Source of the DNA: Erythroxylum novogranatense
Taxonomy: Eukaryota > Streptophyta > Magnoliopsida > Malpighiales > Erythroxylaceae
Length of the DNA: 64,000 nucleotides
Direction of reading: 5' to 3'
Assembly: GCA_029891385.1 (NCBI GenBank)
Contig: CM057235.1
Location: 12,798,001 to 12,862,000 of the forward strand
Below, in pieces: positions 37,130-49,718 of this stretch. Under the pieces are notes generated by a model. The model did not search any database. It was given only the letters and a program-made list of their open reading frames with translations, and was not told the origin of the DNA. The translations under genes and the position numbers were made by a program. Position 1 is the stretch's first letter, and each line of letters starts with the position of its first letter.

Positions 37130-38260
37130 AGGTTGAACAACCAGCTGACCAAGGATCAGTCGGAGCCAGTAGAGAGTCTTCTATACCTCGATCTGAGGAG
37201 TTACCTCCTAGAGTTCCCGTGAGACGGGAGAGGAGATATGATTTATTGCGCAAGTAGGGGGTTGTAGACTTATGGCGATCTGAGACCCACCGAGGCCGAG
37301 GATGGTGGAGAGGATGAGAGAGTCTTGACGGATGGACTGTGAACTTGATGAGAGGTTCGATTATGCGGTCTCTCTTCTGCAGGGCCCAGCCTTCAAGTAG
37401 TGGAAGACTGTTCCAGGCAATACCACCAGGCCTTGCTTATTTTCATGGGGTGATTTTCTGAGGGCCTTTAGGGATAATTATATCTAATTATATGCCCAAG
37501 GTCTATCTTGATATAAAGATGCAGGAGTTTTTAGAGCTGAAGTAGGGTAGGATGTCTGTGGCAGAGTACGAGGTGAAGTTTAATGAGCTGATAGATTATG
37601 CTACTGTTATGATTCCTACTGAGGCTGATAAGTGCCGGAGGTTCGAGAATGGACTCAATACTGAGATCCGTACTCGGTTGGCCCGATCAGACATGGGCAC
37701 ATTTATTGAGTTGAGGGCTGCTGCAGTGCGAGTGGAGCAGCTTATGAGGCAGAGACAGGCTGAGTTGGGGTCCCGGGGAAAGAGGCCGAGTGACAGGCAG
37801 GGTAGCTCTGGCAGGAGTTTCAGTAAGCGCCAGGACAGGATTTTTAGGTCTCCGGGAGGATCAAGACAGTCTGGTTTTGGGCAGAGAGGAAGATTTATAT
37901 AGACTGGCAGTGGTAGTGGCAGAGGTTTAAGGCATCTTCCTCCAATGTGTGAGCATTGTGAGAGGAGACACAGTGGGGAGTGTCGATGGTTGACTGGAGC
38001 CTGCCTCAGATGCGGTTCCATGGAGCATCAGGTTAGGGATTGCACAGCCACATTGGGAGCTCAGTCTGCTGGTAGTGGACAAGCTGGGAGTTCTACTACT
38101 GTACAGCAGAGTAGAGTGGGTGGATCCGGACAGAGGGGTCGAGGTAGAGGCCATGGCAGAGTTGAGGGGTCCTTTGTGCGGACTGAGGGACGGGGTAGTC
38201 GACCCCAATCCAGTCGTGGTCTATCTATGACTAGGCAGAGGCCCAGATTCCCAGATGTAA
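37130..38260 (+). pseudogene. E2 gag (capsid and nucleocapsid), broken
   Basis: Recognisable Tekay gag blocks include LLQGPAF, WKTVPGNTTRP, FLELK and MSVAEYEVKFNELIDYA, then a basic linker and a CCHC-type knuckle CLRCGSMEHQVRDC near 38005. Stops occur at 37255, 37398, 37543 and 37900, all TAG. A small direct duplication near 37485 (ATTATATCTAATTATAT) changes the frame. The longest open piece is 37552-37902. Gag forms the cytoplasmic virus-like particle. No convincing start codon was found because the N-terminus is too decayed. Confidence 0.85.
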
Positions 38261-38867
38261 TGGCGAGTCGCTTCTTATTTCTGGCTTTGAAGCTTTTGCA
38301 CTGCTAGATCCAGGATCCACACACTCATTCATCGCACCGCATTTGGCATGTAGATTGCATGTGGATAGGGAGAGGTTATAGTATGGGTTAGAGGTGAGTA
38401 CACCTCTAGATAGCACTACTGCATTAGGAGAGGTCTGTAAGGGGTGTCTGATTGTGATTGATCAGAAAGAATTGAGGGCAGACCTGATAGTGTTACCGCT
38501 GAGAGAGATAGATGTGATTTTGGGGATGGGTAACTACGCACATAGGGCCATCATGGATTGCTATACCAAGGAGGTTATCCTAGAGTCTCTGGTCGACTAG
38601 AAGCGATGTTTAGAGGAGTTAGTCGAGCGGTGCCGGCCGGATGATCTCTTTTCGAAGTGCCACAAGTTGATGCAGGGGGGATGTGAGGCCTATCTGGCTC
38701 ATGTTATTGATGTGAGAGGTGAGCAGAGACTGCAGGATATTCTCGTGGTTCGGGAGTTTCCAGATGTATTTTCTGATGAGTTACCGGGTTTACCGCCGGA
38801 TCGAGAAACATAGTTTACCATTGATGTAGTTCCAGGTATTGCTCCTATATCTATTCCTCTATATAGG
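38261..38867 (+). pseudogene. E2 protease region, broken
   Basis: After a frame change near 38260 the frame reads ALLDPGSTHSFI, an aspartic-protease active-site block in the DPGS form common in plant gypsy elements. It then reads VILGMGN, the usual second conserved block. TAG stops lie at 38379, 38598 and 38811. The protease would cut the gag-pol polyprotein; this copy cannot. Confidence 0.82.
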
Positions 38868-39705
38868 ATGACACCTGTGGAACTGAAGGAGCTTAAGGCT
38901 CAACTGCAGGAGTTACTGGAGAAAGGTTTTATCAGGCCTAGTGTCTCACCGTGGGGAGCTCCAGTTTTATTTGTGAAGAAGAAGGATGGAACGTTAAGAC
39001 TGTGCATCGATTACAGGCAGTTGAATCGGGTGACAGTGAAGAATAAGTATCCACTGCCTAGGATTGATGACTTATTTGATCAGCTGCAGGGAGCTCAGGT
39101 ATTCACTAAGTTAGATTTGAGATCAGGGTATTATCAGCTGAAGATAGCCGAGGCTGATGTACCTAAGAGTGCCTTCAGGAGCAGGTATGGGCATTTCGAG
39201 TTTCTGGTGATGTCGTTTGGGTTGGCTAATGCCCCGGCAGCCTTCATGGCCTTGATGAATAAGGTATTTCAGCCCTACCTGGATCAGTTAGTAATTGTCT
39301 TTATTGATGACATTTTGGTGTATTCGAGGAACAGACAGGAGCATAGTGAACACTTGAGGATTGTTTCTGATATGAGGAGAGATATACTGTATGCCAAATT
39401 CAGTAAGTATGAATTTTGGCTGGATCAGGTGATCTTCTTGGGGCATATAGTGACTCGAGAGGGTATTCAGGTTGATCTGAGTAAGATTGAGGCAGTGCTG
39501 AAGTGGGAAGCTCCACGGAATGTGGCAGAGATTCGTAGTTTCCTTGGACTGGCCGGTTATTACCGGAGGTTTGTCGAGAGGTTTTCACTGATCTCAGCCC
39601 CTCTGACAAAACTTCTGAGGAAAAATGTACTTTTCAGATGGACTGACGAGTGCCAGAAGAGTTTTGAAGAGCTGAAACATCGGTTGACTACTGCACCAGT
39701 TAGCT
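38868..39705 (+). pseudogene. E2 reverse transcriptase
   Basis: This is the best-preserved domain, open for about 280 residues. It has [62 protein letters not shown], the catalytic [10 protein letters not shown] (the FIDD form typical of gypsy), FLGHIV and the RNase H linker [12 protein letters not shown]. It synthesises cDNA in the particle. A frameshift near 39705 breaks the link to RNase H. Confidence 0.93.
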
Positions 39706-40149
39706 ATTCCATCAGGGACTGGAGGATTTGAGGTGTTCAGTGATGCATCGCATCAGGGATTGGGGTGTGTTCTGATGCAACATGGTAGAGTGATTGCATA
39801 TGCCTCGAGATAGTTGAGAGCGCATGAGATAACTTATCCAGTGCATGATTTGGAGTTAGCTGCAGTTGTTTTTGCCCTAAAAATTTGGAGACATTATCTG
39901 TATGGTGAGACATTTCATATTTTCACGGATCATAAGAGTTTGAGGTATTTACTGAGCCAAAGAGAGTTGAATTTGAGACAGAGGAGATGGCTTGAGCTGC
40001 TGAAGGATTATGACTGTACCATCGAGTATCACCCTGGGAAGGCCAATGTAGTGGCAGATGCTCTGAGTAGGAAGTCTCATACTAGTACAACTCAGATTCA
40101 GGCAATGAGGTTATCGAATTTGATTCAGTTGAGAACCTTGAATGTATAG
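39706..40149 (+). pseudogene. E2 RNase H
   Basis: After the frameshift the frame reads FSDASHQGLGCVLMQ, then a TAG at 39811, then [43 protein letters not shown] and [15 protein letters not shown]. These are the standard RNase H blocks with the D, E, D residues retained. A TAG at 40147 ends the piece. Confidence 0.92.
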
Positions 40150-41110
40150 TTGAATCTGGAGCAGGATGGAGCTTTATTGGCCACCTTGAAGCTTAGACCG
40201 ATGCTACTGGATAGGATCAGGAGAGTTCAGGACAAGGATCCTACCTTAGTAAGACTGATTGAGAGAGCGAGATCTGATCGGGATTCTGATTTTGAGTTGA
40301 GAGATGGGACTTTATGGATGGGTCAGAGACTGTGTGAGCCCGATGTGGATGATCTGAGGCGAGAGATATTGGAGGAGGCTCATATGGCCGCCTATGCTAT
40401 GCATCCTGGTACTACCAAGATGTATAACACTCTTAAGCAACATTTCTGGTGGCCTGGCATGAAAATGCAGGTAGCGGAGTATGTATCCAGGTGTATGACG
40501 TGCCAGTAGGTTAAGGCTGAGCATCAGGCTCCAGTAGGGAAACTTCATTCATTGCCTATTCCTTAGTGGAAATGGGAACGGATTACTATGGATTTCATTA
40601 TGGGGTTGCCCAAGACTCCGAGGCAGCATGATGCTATCTGGGTCATAGTGGACCGGTTAACTAAATCGACCCATTTCTTGCCAGTGAGGGAGAATAATTC
40701 CCTTGATCAGTTGGCCCAGAAGTATGTGGCTGAGGTAGTGAGACTGCAAGAGGTTCCGGTATCGATAGTGTCAGACAGGGATCCTAGATTCACGTCGAGA
40801 TTCTAGCAGAGCTTGCAGTCTGCTATGGGAACTAGGTTGAATTTCAGTACAACATTTCATCCTCAGACAGATGGGCAGAGTGAGAGAACGATTAAGACTG
40901 TTGAGGACATGCTTCGGGCTTGTGTATTGGAGTTCAGAGGAGCATGGGATTAGTATTTGGCTCTGATTGAGTTCGCTTATAATAATCATTATCATAGCAG
41001 TATTGGGATGGCACAGTATGAGGCTCTGTATGGGCGGCAGTGTTGATCGCCTCTGTATTGGGATGAAGAGGGTGTGAGGATGATTGAGGTCTGGCTGATT
41101 GGATCTTAGT
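40150..41110 (+). pseudogene. E2 integrase (zinc-binding and catalytic core)
   Basis: The HHCC domain contains HMAAYAMHPGTTKMY and CMTC. The core contains MDFIMGLPKT, the second acidic block VSDRDPRFTSRF and the third DGQSERT, so the DDE triad is retained. Stops are at 40507, 40564, 40804 and 40951 (TAG) and 41044 (TGA). A frame change occurs at about 41090. Integrase joins cDNA to chromosomal DNA in the nucleus. Confidence 0.9.
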
Positions 41111-41117
41111 AGATAAG

Positions 41118-41630
41118 GTGAAACTGATTCGGAGTTGCATCAAGGCGGCTCAGGATAGACAGAAGAGTTATGTGGATCAGCATCGGAGGGAAATGGAGTG
41201 TAATGTGGGAGACAGAGCATTCTTACGGGTGTCACTGTGGCGTGGTGTACTGAGATTTGGTAAAAAGGAGAAGTTAAGCCCTAGGTACATTGGTCCCTAT
41301 GAGATTACTGAGAGGATAGGACCTTTGGCCTATAGGTTGGCTTTACCGACCGAGATGTCTCAGTTGCATGATGTCTTCCATGTGAGTATGCTCCGCAGAT
41401 ATCGGTCAGATCCGACACATGTGATACCGGCTCAAGAGATTGAGGTTGCTAGTAATCTGAGTTATGTTGAGGAGTCAATTCAGATTGTCGGGTCACAGGT
41501 TAAACAGATGAGGAATAAGAGTATCCCATTGGTGAAAGTTATCTGGAGAAATCACTCGACTGAGGAAGCCACTTAGGAGACCGAGGAGCATATGAGGAGA
41601 CAATATCCTCATTTATTCGATCAATCAGGT
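41118..41630 (+). pseudogene. E2 integrase C-terminus with chromodomain-like tail
   Basis: The frame carries GDRAFLRVSLW, LSPRYIGPYEI, LPTEMSQLHDVFHVSMLRRY (GPY/F-type region) and IPLVKVIWRNHSTEEAT. A TAG at 41574 follows, replacing the tryptophan seen in the E1 copy, and then the tail continues to HLFDQSG. The chromodomain tail supports assignment to chromoviruses, Tekay/Del lineage. Confidence 0.88.
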
Positions 41631-41657
41631 AAGAATTTCGTGGACGAAATTTTTATT

Positions 41658-41670
41658 AGGAGGGGGGAAT
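41658..41670 (+). promoter_or_regulatory. Polypurine tract of E2
   Basis: AGGAGGGGGGAAT directly precedes the 3' LTR; upstream is the conserved TTTCGTGGACGAAATTT. Confidence 0.88.
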
Positions 41671-44600
41671 TGTAACATCCCACCCTCAACGGGAAGGGTA
41701 GAATAGTAATTTGGCATAGGATGAGAGTGATTGGGCTTCATTAGGACTGTTCATGCATACTAGTATTGGTACACAGTGAATTTTGTGCACATGAAATAAC
41801 TGTAGATGCATACATGACATTTCCGATTTTTGTGCCTAATGTAGTTTTACTGTGATTAACGTGGTTCTTGTGTTTGAAAAATTATTCTGAGTGCGCCATT
41901 GAGTGTTTTATATTTTAAGGGATTTTTAGGAAATTTTCTGAAATTTTTCGGAAGAATTTTCTGGATCGGAAAAATCGCCAAGCGGCGAACCGGTTGGTTT
42001 TCGGTAGCGAAAATTTCTATCCAATAGCACTATAATATTGGGTATATTATTTTGGGATTGAAATGAGGGCCATTGGACTTGAATGGCTCAAATTTCATTA
42101 GGGTTCTCAAGAAATCCTATTGCTTGTTTTGTTCTTTAGCTTATTTTGTCTTTTAGTTCAATATGCCAAGTGTCCTAAGTGAATAAATGCTTTTGTCTTC
42201 TTCCTCTCCTTGTGTTTTCGGTGCCTTCACATTAAAGGGATGAAAAAAGAAGAGTTATTGCTCATTTTCTCCTCATCATCCGAAAATCTTCACTTCTTTT
42301 CATCTCCATCGATTTTTTCTCCTTCTTTAAGTTACTTCCTCCCACCTTAAGAGCTTCTTCTTGTAAACAAGCTATTTTCTTGCCATGGAGAACTTACCCT
42401 TGCATGGTGTTAGAAGAAGTTGTTAGTGAGAGTAGTAAAGAAAGAATTGAAGGAAGTGAAGCGTGGAAGCTTTAAGTAGGTAAGTTTTTAAGTTAAGCTT
42501 TAATTATGCTTTGATTATGCATTTAATGAATCATAGTCGTTAGATGCATTCATTTGGAGTTATGGTGCAATTATTGTGTTTATTGATGCATGAATTGAAT
42601 GAAAATTTAAGTTTGAATTGGTGGGTAAGATTATGTTAGGTATGACTTGATGAAGTAGTATGAATGAATGTTTTAGCTTGATTTTGGATTGAATATTGAT
42701 GACTAATCTTGCATAGAAATTAAGAGTTTAATGCTGCAAAATTTTAACTATGGGTCTAAGTGAGTGTAGGAATGATCTAGGGACTGATTTTGTGTCCAAT
42801 TGGGATGCTTATGGTAGTAGAAGTTCAATTGGCATGATAGGAAGTGTATTTGAGTAGTAAAGCTGAAAATTGGTTTCTGACCTACTGTACTATTTTGAGC
42901 ATAACTCATTGTGAGGTTTGTTCCAAATGAAACTTTGGCTTGTTGGATACATTTTTTTGTGAAATAGGTGTTGTCTAATTTTACCCTTAAGAGGGTGAAT
43001 TTTGGCTTGGAAAGTTCTTCTTGATGTGTGTATGAGCGATGAACCAACCAATGACCTAAGTGTTTTGATGATTTTTCTAAATTAATTTCGAAGGAATTGA
43101 TGAAAATGGTCTTCATAAGAGTTAAAGCCTATATTGTTAGATTTTCATTGCCACTGATTTTGCAATTTTGATATGTATATTGGGAGATATCCACTGTTAA
43201 CTATTGACTGATTTTGTACATTGTGGTGAAACCTAGCCTAAGTGTCAGATTTGTGAGCATTCTGATTGGAAGAAATTTTAGAAATTTCTTTCAATTGAAT
43301 TGGCTTTAGTGATCTGCTGAAGAGTTGTAAAGGAAGAAATTATCTTGAAAATGGTATATCGCATGTGATTTTTGGAGATCAGATTTGGGAGTTATGAGTT
43401 TTCAAAAAACTGAACCTGCATTAGGTTTTTAACTACTGCCCTGATCAGTCACTTGTTTGGCAGTTTTAAACTTGTAAGGGATGGAATTGGATTTTGCATC
43501 CTTCATGAAAATGGAATTATGAGATCTTATCATTCCAGTGATATAAAGTAGTGATTGTTTTGACATTTGTGCTAGGAGATATGTTGCTTTGAAATGTACT
43601 GTTCAGATTGGAAAATTTCAGTGGGCAGATGATTTGGTGAATTGTTTGGACTAGTTAACAAATGAATTTGATTTCAGGTTGTTCATGAAAGTTGTCGATA
43701 ACATTGGGATCTTTCTGATAATATTTATTATGTAATTTTTGACAAAGAAAATGAGAAGTTATTGAATTTACAAGATACTATACTATTTTAGAACCCATTG
43801 ACTAGGCAGTAGGTTTAATTGGATTTTTGACACCCTTAGAGGTGAAATTGATTTTTATGGTCTTCATGAAACTTTTAGAGTTTTTCATGATCTTTCCAAC
43901 GAGATTTGGTTTGTAATTTTCTGAATTGTGTGCAAAGAGTTATAGGTGTATGAATTTCGGTTTGAAAATAAGAAAAAGAGAAGGAAATAGGGGCAATATA
44001 TACACATATATATATATATTATTTTATTTGATTTTTTGTGTTCTTTTGGGAATAATTTTTCCGTCCGACGTCCGATTGACCTAATTCTTAAGGCATTGGA
44101 TTCATAGAATATTTATTTTCATTTTCTGAGAGATTGGGAATTTTTGGACGGGAAATTGATGTGGGTCAGGTTTATTATTTTCTGGTCACTGTTTTATTTA
44201 TTTTTTGACCTATAGAGGTCCGAATTGAGTACCGTCAGCGGCATTAGATTTCTAATTTTTAGACGGATTTTTGTGATGGAAAAATTTCATTTAGGGCTGG
44301 GAATATCATGCACATGCATTGTGCACCTTTTAATTGTTACGTATGCATCATTAACTCGTTCTGATTGGACAATTAGTAATAGTTATCTTCTCTGATTATT
44401 ATAGAGGCACAATTGGAGCGTCGACCTACCAACGTAGCAGAGATTTCCCAGTATTAGCTCAGAAGTAATAGGCGAGTAACCTAGATGGGTTTCTCAATTA
44501 TTATTTGTCTAATATGGGGATAATGGCGGGATCAGGAATGTGTAAATTGTGTGACTTGTTTGCCCTTACTGGGATTTTTGTGATTAATTGTGACTTATGG

Positions 44601-45463
44601 ACTATTAGTTGTGAATTATAGACTGTTAATTGTGACTGATGGACTGTTAATTGTGCATTATGGGCTGTTAATTAACTATTCAATTGGGCATAGGCATTTC
44701 ATACACAGATGCATAAACGGATATAAATAATTGTGAACCGAGTCGCCACTGAAACTGAAAACGAGCCTAGAGCTCGAAGGGAGATAATCCTCCCGAGACG
44801 CGTCTACTGATTACTGATTATTGCTTAAGCACTCGGTCACAACACTGAAATGAAACTAGAAAAAGAGTCACATGTGCATTGCATACTAGACTGAATACCT
44901 GAAATGACTATTGCTGTATATGAATGTGTGATTGCTGAGCCTGTATTACCGCTATGACTGCCTGATTACTAGAACATGCTTATGTGATGCATGAATTGGG
45001 CGAACCATCGATGATGGTTCCTCATTGAGTTCACAAACTCATCCAAAATTGCAATCTATTTTTCAGGGTTAAGAGTAGACTGTTAGCTCCCTCAGGACTG
45101 TAAAGCCTTGGACATCGGATTGGCGAGAGAGGTTATGGCTCAAAGGTCGGTCAGCTGGGATTTCTTTTGGAGACTTATAGTTAGAACTGTTCTTTGTGCC
45201 TTATTGTACAGTACTTAATGTAAAGTGTTTTGAAGGATTGTATAGACTGAAAATACTGACAGTTTGTAAATTTCTAAGTTTGAGTAAATGAAATGAAATA
45301 CAGTTTGGTTTTAAAAAGTTACCAATTTCTCATTTCTGTTTTGTTATTGTGATGCCATGGAGAGTTTAGCGGTGGATGTCAGTAGTGGTCTCTTATCGTA
45401 GGATATGTACCGGAATGACCTACGGGCTTTCCGGTGGGTACTCTATAGTAAGGAGACGCTACA
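41671..45463 (+). repeat. E2 3' LTR (3793 bp)
   Basis: A near copy of 33189-37001 with donor GTAAGT at 42480, the 67-nt segment at 44405-44471, double hairpin at about 45003 and TTTTTCAG ending at 45066. It lacks about 17 bp near 42910 relative to the 5' LTR. The end GACGCTACA meets the TATAC duplication. Confidence 0.92.
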
Positions 45464-47308
45464 TATACTTAGGTTAACGTGCACGTGACGATTCTTGAGG
45501 GACTACCATAAACCCACATAACACATAGATTTCAAAAATCTTGAAAGCTTGTTGCCCAAAATGACACTTCTTGTAAACTTGCTTTTTCATATACTTGATA
45601 TATATCTTGAAAACTATTCTCAAAAACATGATTTCATGTACATTTGATCTTTTCAAAAGAAATCACTTTTATAAATCATCACACAACTCATGTAGCAAAC
45701 ACATAGCAGATTTCACAAATCATGCAAAAGCAAAAGATGCAGCACTTATGATGCAATTGAAATTAGTAAACTGCTTTGCTTTAAAGAAAAATAGTAGTGG
45801 CTTATTTACTGTGTTATAAACATGTACCCACCTGATTTCCTTGCTTATTGGCTTGCTCAGAATGTCTCTTCTCTTTGCAAACAACATGAGGTCTCTAAGA
45901 CTCTTTCCTGTTGTATCTTTAATGTGTGCTCCGTGAGTTGATTTAACTGAAATAGGTCTCTTCGATCCTTTCGGTTCTTCACCAAATGAGGAGGTCCTTG
46001 GCTCAAATGGAAGCTCTTCTCTTCCTCTACCTTTTTCTCTTCATGAACCTCCTCAAAATCTCTCTTATAGACTAAGGAAATTAAAACCCTAGCTTGGTTT
46101 CTCTTCTCTCTCGCATTCTCTTCTTCTCTTTGTATTTTTCTCTCTTTTTCATGACATTCTCTTTTTCTCTTTCTTTCTCCTTTTTTTTAATTCTCTTCTG
46201 CTTCCTTCCATTTATAGGCAAGACAACACTTCTTCTTCCAATTTTTCCCTTCCACTTATACCTTATGTCTTTAACACGTAAGTGTCTTGCCAAAAGCACC
46301 CTTGAATATTTTGACATAACACTTTATTCTAGAAGAATCTTCTCTATTGTCTTACATTCCCAACGACACCAAAATCATTCCATTTGGGTCAGTGATTAAA
46401 AAGATACACTTCAAACCTTTTTGGACTGTTCTTATCCAAATCAGCATACTGTGCACAACTACTATCAGAAATTTTAAACCCCTTAGAAACTGAATTTGAC
46501 TTCAACTTCTTCATACCATTCGTAACTCCATGTATCTAGTTTATCTTGAAATAAGAATCATCTTATTCGAAGCTTTATTGATCCAGAAATCATCAAAATA
46601 TTTAAGCATGTTTAGTAAAATATCCAATTCCTACTCTTCCAATTTATACCCTGACTCGATTTAATACATCTCTTTCAAATCAACACCAAAAGCTATGACC
46701 TTCAATGGAGACACAAAAAAAAAAGTTTTAGGAATCTAAGGGTTTAAAAATCACTTCATTTGGAGGTCAGATAACAAAATTATAGTTGAAAAAATCAAAC
46801 AAGATTTCATCCTCAATCGTATCAAACTTGTCTCGGGACAAATAGCATAACTTTCACTGGAGACATTGGATTAAGATCATCTTAGGATGATTGCAAAGAG
46901 AAATTTGAGATCTACAACTTTGAAGAAGACCTTAAGGTTAGATTTTATCATCTAAAGGGTCAAATGGACAAAATAATAGGATTAGACGAAACCAAAGGAA
47001 AAAGCAGAAGAATGGAAAAAGACAAAAGAAGTGGGAAAATTGCTATAACTTTCCCTACAGATATCGGATTAAGATGTTCTTCATATGGTTTGAAAGAAGA
47101 CTTCAAGATCTACAACTTTTATGAAGATCTTGAAGATAGATTCTATCTTCTAAAGGCAAAAATGGAACTGAAGATAGGTACACATGAAGTCAAATGAAAA
47201 AGCAAAAGAATGGAAAAATACAGAAGAAGTAAAACCCAGAAGAAGACACGTTAGCAAAACATAGATGAAGACGTGTTAGCAAAACATAGAAGAAGACCCA
47301 TAAGCAAA
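45464..47308 (-). repeat. C 5' LTR, piece 3, truncated
   Basis: It resumes with TATAC and matches 23548 to about 25645. It includes the TATA box at 46209-46216 (minus strand) and modules near 46916 and 47107. Homology stops at 47308 inside the tandem array, so a deletion removed the rest of the LTR together with any right-hand continuation of F and G. Confidence 0.75.
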
Positions 47309-47699
47309 GTGGCATTTGCAACACACACTCAAGAATCATCCTAAAGGAACTATCAATTGAGAGAAAGGGGAATTTTTACTTATATTTAACTCTACCCTAA
47401 TCGATTATGAATTATCAGATTATTGGTCCTAGATGATCTTAGGGTTGATCATTGTCTCTTGTGTTATAACCATTAACCTTAAATTATAAACCCTAATCAG
47501 GTTATGGAAATTTGTAATTTCATAGTTAACAATATATCCAAAACTCTAATTAGATCTGAAGTTGTCCAATAAACTAACAGGAACCTATGTGAGATCTCTC
47601 TTTACACAATTACTGATTTGATTAATTTCTCATTCTTATTAAGTCACCTAACTTTTGTTAGCCTAATTTAATTATTTTTCATTTGATTATGTTGGACCC
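47309..47699 (-). repeat. Family A repeat, copy 2, piece 1
   Basis: An AT-rich segment with ACCCTAATCGATTATG and AGATCTCTCTTTACAC, which loosely aligns with 58600-58790. It ends in GATTA, the left duplication of element H. No gene is seen. Confidence 0.4.
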
Positions 47700-48439
47700 C
47701 GAACTTTTCTTCGAATGTAGAAATATGAAATGAGAAATTTTGACAATTATTCATGTGTAAAGAAAAGAAGAATTCTTGCATTTGAAATGAAGTGGAAAGG
47801 ATAGTTAGGACAAGATGGGTTATATGTGAAATATTGGAAGTTATAAGTTGAAACATGATCACAAAGTATGCTTCGGTATTTTAGTCATAACTTTTTCTCT
47901 AGTTATCTGAATGAGGTGATTCTTAATTTGGATTAAACTAGAGAAATAGGGTTACAAATTTTCTGATAAAATTGGGTTCTAATTCAGTCTCTAAGAAAGT
48001 CAATTTGTGGGTGGAATTTGAGCATAGCATATTGTTTCAACATAAAAACAGTTCAAAAATGTTTGGTGTATAACTTTCAGAGTACTGAACCGAATTGAAT
48101 GATTTTAGTATCATTGGAAAATTAAGACAATGAGGAACATTTCTTTAGAAGGAAGTACAAGCAAATTCCTTCAATTGCATGATTAGAAAAGGTGTTGATT
48201 TTTGGAAGTAGTTAAGCACGATTTAAATAAACTTTGAGGTCTTAATAGAGTATTTTGTGGAATTAATTACCATGTTAATGGGAGTTAATTAGCATGTTAA
48301 TTTGAGTAAGATCATATGGAATAGGTTGATTGAATTATTGTATTAAGGTGGTAAGTTTGCATGAGGGGCAAAATTGGAAGACCAATTAAGTCATTTAAGT
48401 TACAAGGCTTTAAGTGAAGGACAAAGTAGACATTAAGGG

Positions 48440-48448
48440 TATAAAAAG
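48440..48448 (+). promoter_or_regulatory. TATA box of LTR H
   Basis: TATAAAAAG after CATTAAGGG, then a purine-rich leader of about 130 bases ending AG followed by GTAAGTTT (48603), a strong donor-like site. Confidence 0.6.
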
Positions 48449-49677
48449 AAAGAAAGAAGACTTGGCTTAAATGGAAGAGGAAAGAAACGAAAATTTAAAG
48501 AGAAGAGGGAGAGAGAGTCATGGAGAGAAGAAAAGAAGAAGGAAAGAAGAAGAGAGAAGGAAGAAAAAAGAAGAAGAAAAGAAAGGGAATCATTTTGCTA
48601 AGGTAAGTTTATCTTCTTCTTCTTGCTTTGTTAGAGAAAGTGTTTATGTAGAGAATGGGTGTTGAAGAATATGATTTAAGGAACCCATTTGATTTTTAGG
48701 GTTTCTAAGCTAGGTTTTGGGTTTTCTAACCTAGATGGACAATGGGTAAGTTAGATTTGAGCTTGATTTATGTTAATTTCATTTGTTGTGATTTTAAAGT
48801 TTTAGGGATTTTGTGAAAATTGGGGATTTCCATTTGAATCAAAATTGAATGAGAGTTTTGGTTCGTTTTAGGAAATCAAAAGAAGCCCTATCCAAGACCA
48901 AGAGGAAGGGAACAATTGAGGTTGGATGTCCAAGCAAAATGAGACGGGTTTCATGTTTATAGTTAAATAATAAGCCATTAAAGTTTTTCCCAAATAAAGA
49001 GAATAAAATGATTTCAAGTATTTTATAACTGTGCATATATTGATTTCAAATGATTTAAAGAATTTGCTTATATGTGTGCAAATGCTCCATGAATTGGTTT
49101 TGAATTGTTGTGAATATGCAAAAATGCATTGTGATATATGATTATGTTATGTTTGATTTGAATGGAAAGAAGAAAAAGAACATGAAAAATATGAAAGCAT
49201 TTCATTTCGATGAAATGATTTTGAGCATTGCTTATGTGCTTTAGTTGGGCGAGAGAGGAACCGTTTCATTAGTCACGTGCACGTCAACATTAAGCCTTCT
49301 CCCGACTATCCTGTGGCCCACGAGATCTAAAAAATGGATTCATTTCGTTCATAGAGTAAACTTCGGTTTCTCTGTTTTGTTCACGAAACCCTCGAGCCAA
49401 ATTGTGTGTGCATTAGCATTTTGATGTGTTATGTTATGATGTGAATTGTGTGTTATGCTTGAATGAGAAATGACATCATTTGTGTTTAATGGGATGATGT
49501 ATTGAATTATGAGATGTGTATGGAAATTGTGAATTGTCAAGTTGGTGCATACATGATTTGCACTATTGTGAATTGGTTGAAAACTATGTTTTTCCTTAAA
49601 TTCGATAAGAATTTTTATATGATAAATGAATAATTTCAATGGTTTTGCTTATTATGGATTATAAACCTATTACCTAC

Positions 49678-49718
49678 GAGCTTTTTAAGCTCACCCCCAC
49701 TTTCCATCCCATCTTCAG
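49678..49718 (+). other. Mini-hairpin and acceptor-like pyrimidine tract in LTR H
   Basis: GAGCTT-TTT-AAGCTC (49678-49692) is followed by a pyrimidine-rich stretch ending TCTTCAG at 49718. Counterparts lie in F (21992), I (55707), C (29976, minus) and D (31431, minus), with the hairpin stem varying but usually paired. Confidence 0.55.

Larger units (their letters stand above)
33189..45463 (+). mobile_element. Complete but inactive Tekay/Del gypsy retrotransposon E2
   Basis: Two LTRs (33189-37001 and 41671-45463) flank a 4.7-kb internal region with primer-binding site, gag, protease, reverse transcriptase, RNase H, integrase and chromodomain tail, and the element is bounded by TATAC at 33184-33188 and 45464-45468. 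The domain order (integrase last) defines Ty3/gypsy. The LTRs differ at 4 of the first 120 positions, suggesting about 3% divergence and a moderately recent insertion. Fifteen stops and a few frameshifts make it non-autonomous now. It is the only element here with a near-complete protein set, so its relatives are candidate helpers for K and other empty elements. Confidence 0.93.
22903..47308 (-). mobile_element. Degenerate gypsy element C, minus strand, with two nested insertions
   Basis: The 3' LTR (22903-26860), internal region (26861-29676) and 5' LTR (29677-47308 in three pieces) are recognised by repeated termini TGTTGGGAC at 22903 and 29677 and by a minus-strand primer-binding site at 29661-29672. 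The 5' LTR is split by solo LTR D and element E2, each with a perfect 5-bp duplication. It stops at 47308 in the middle of the tandem array, so about 1.2 kb of the LTR and the right flank have been deleted. The insertion lies in LTR F. The internal region is dead. Confidence 0.75.

Noticed and set aside
49370..49394. A further copy of the 31-nt hairpin in LTR H
   Set aside because: GGTTTC and GAAACC (49365-49390) pair, but spacing and sequence do not fit the 7-3-4-3-4-3-7 pattern, so it was not counted.
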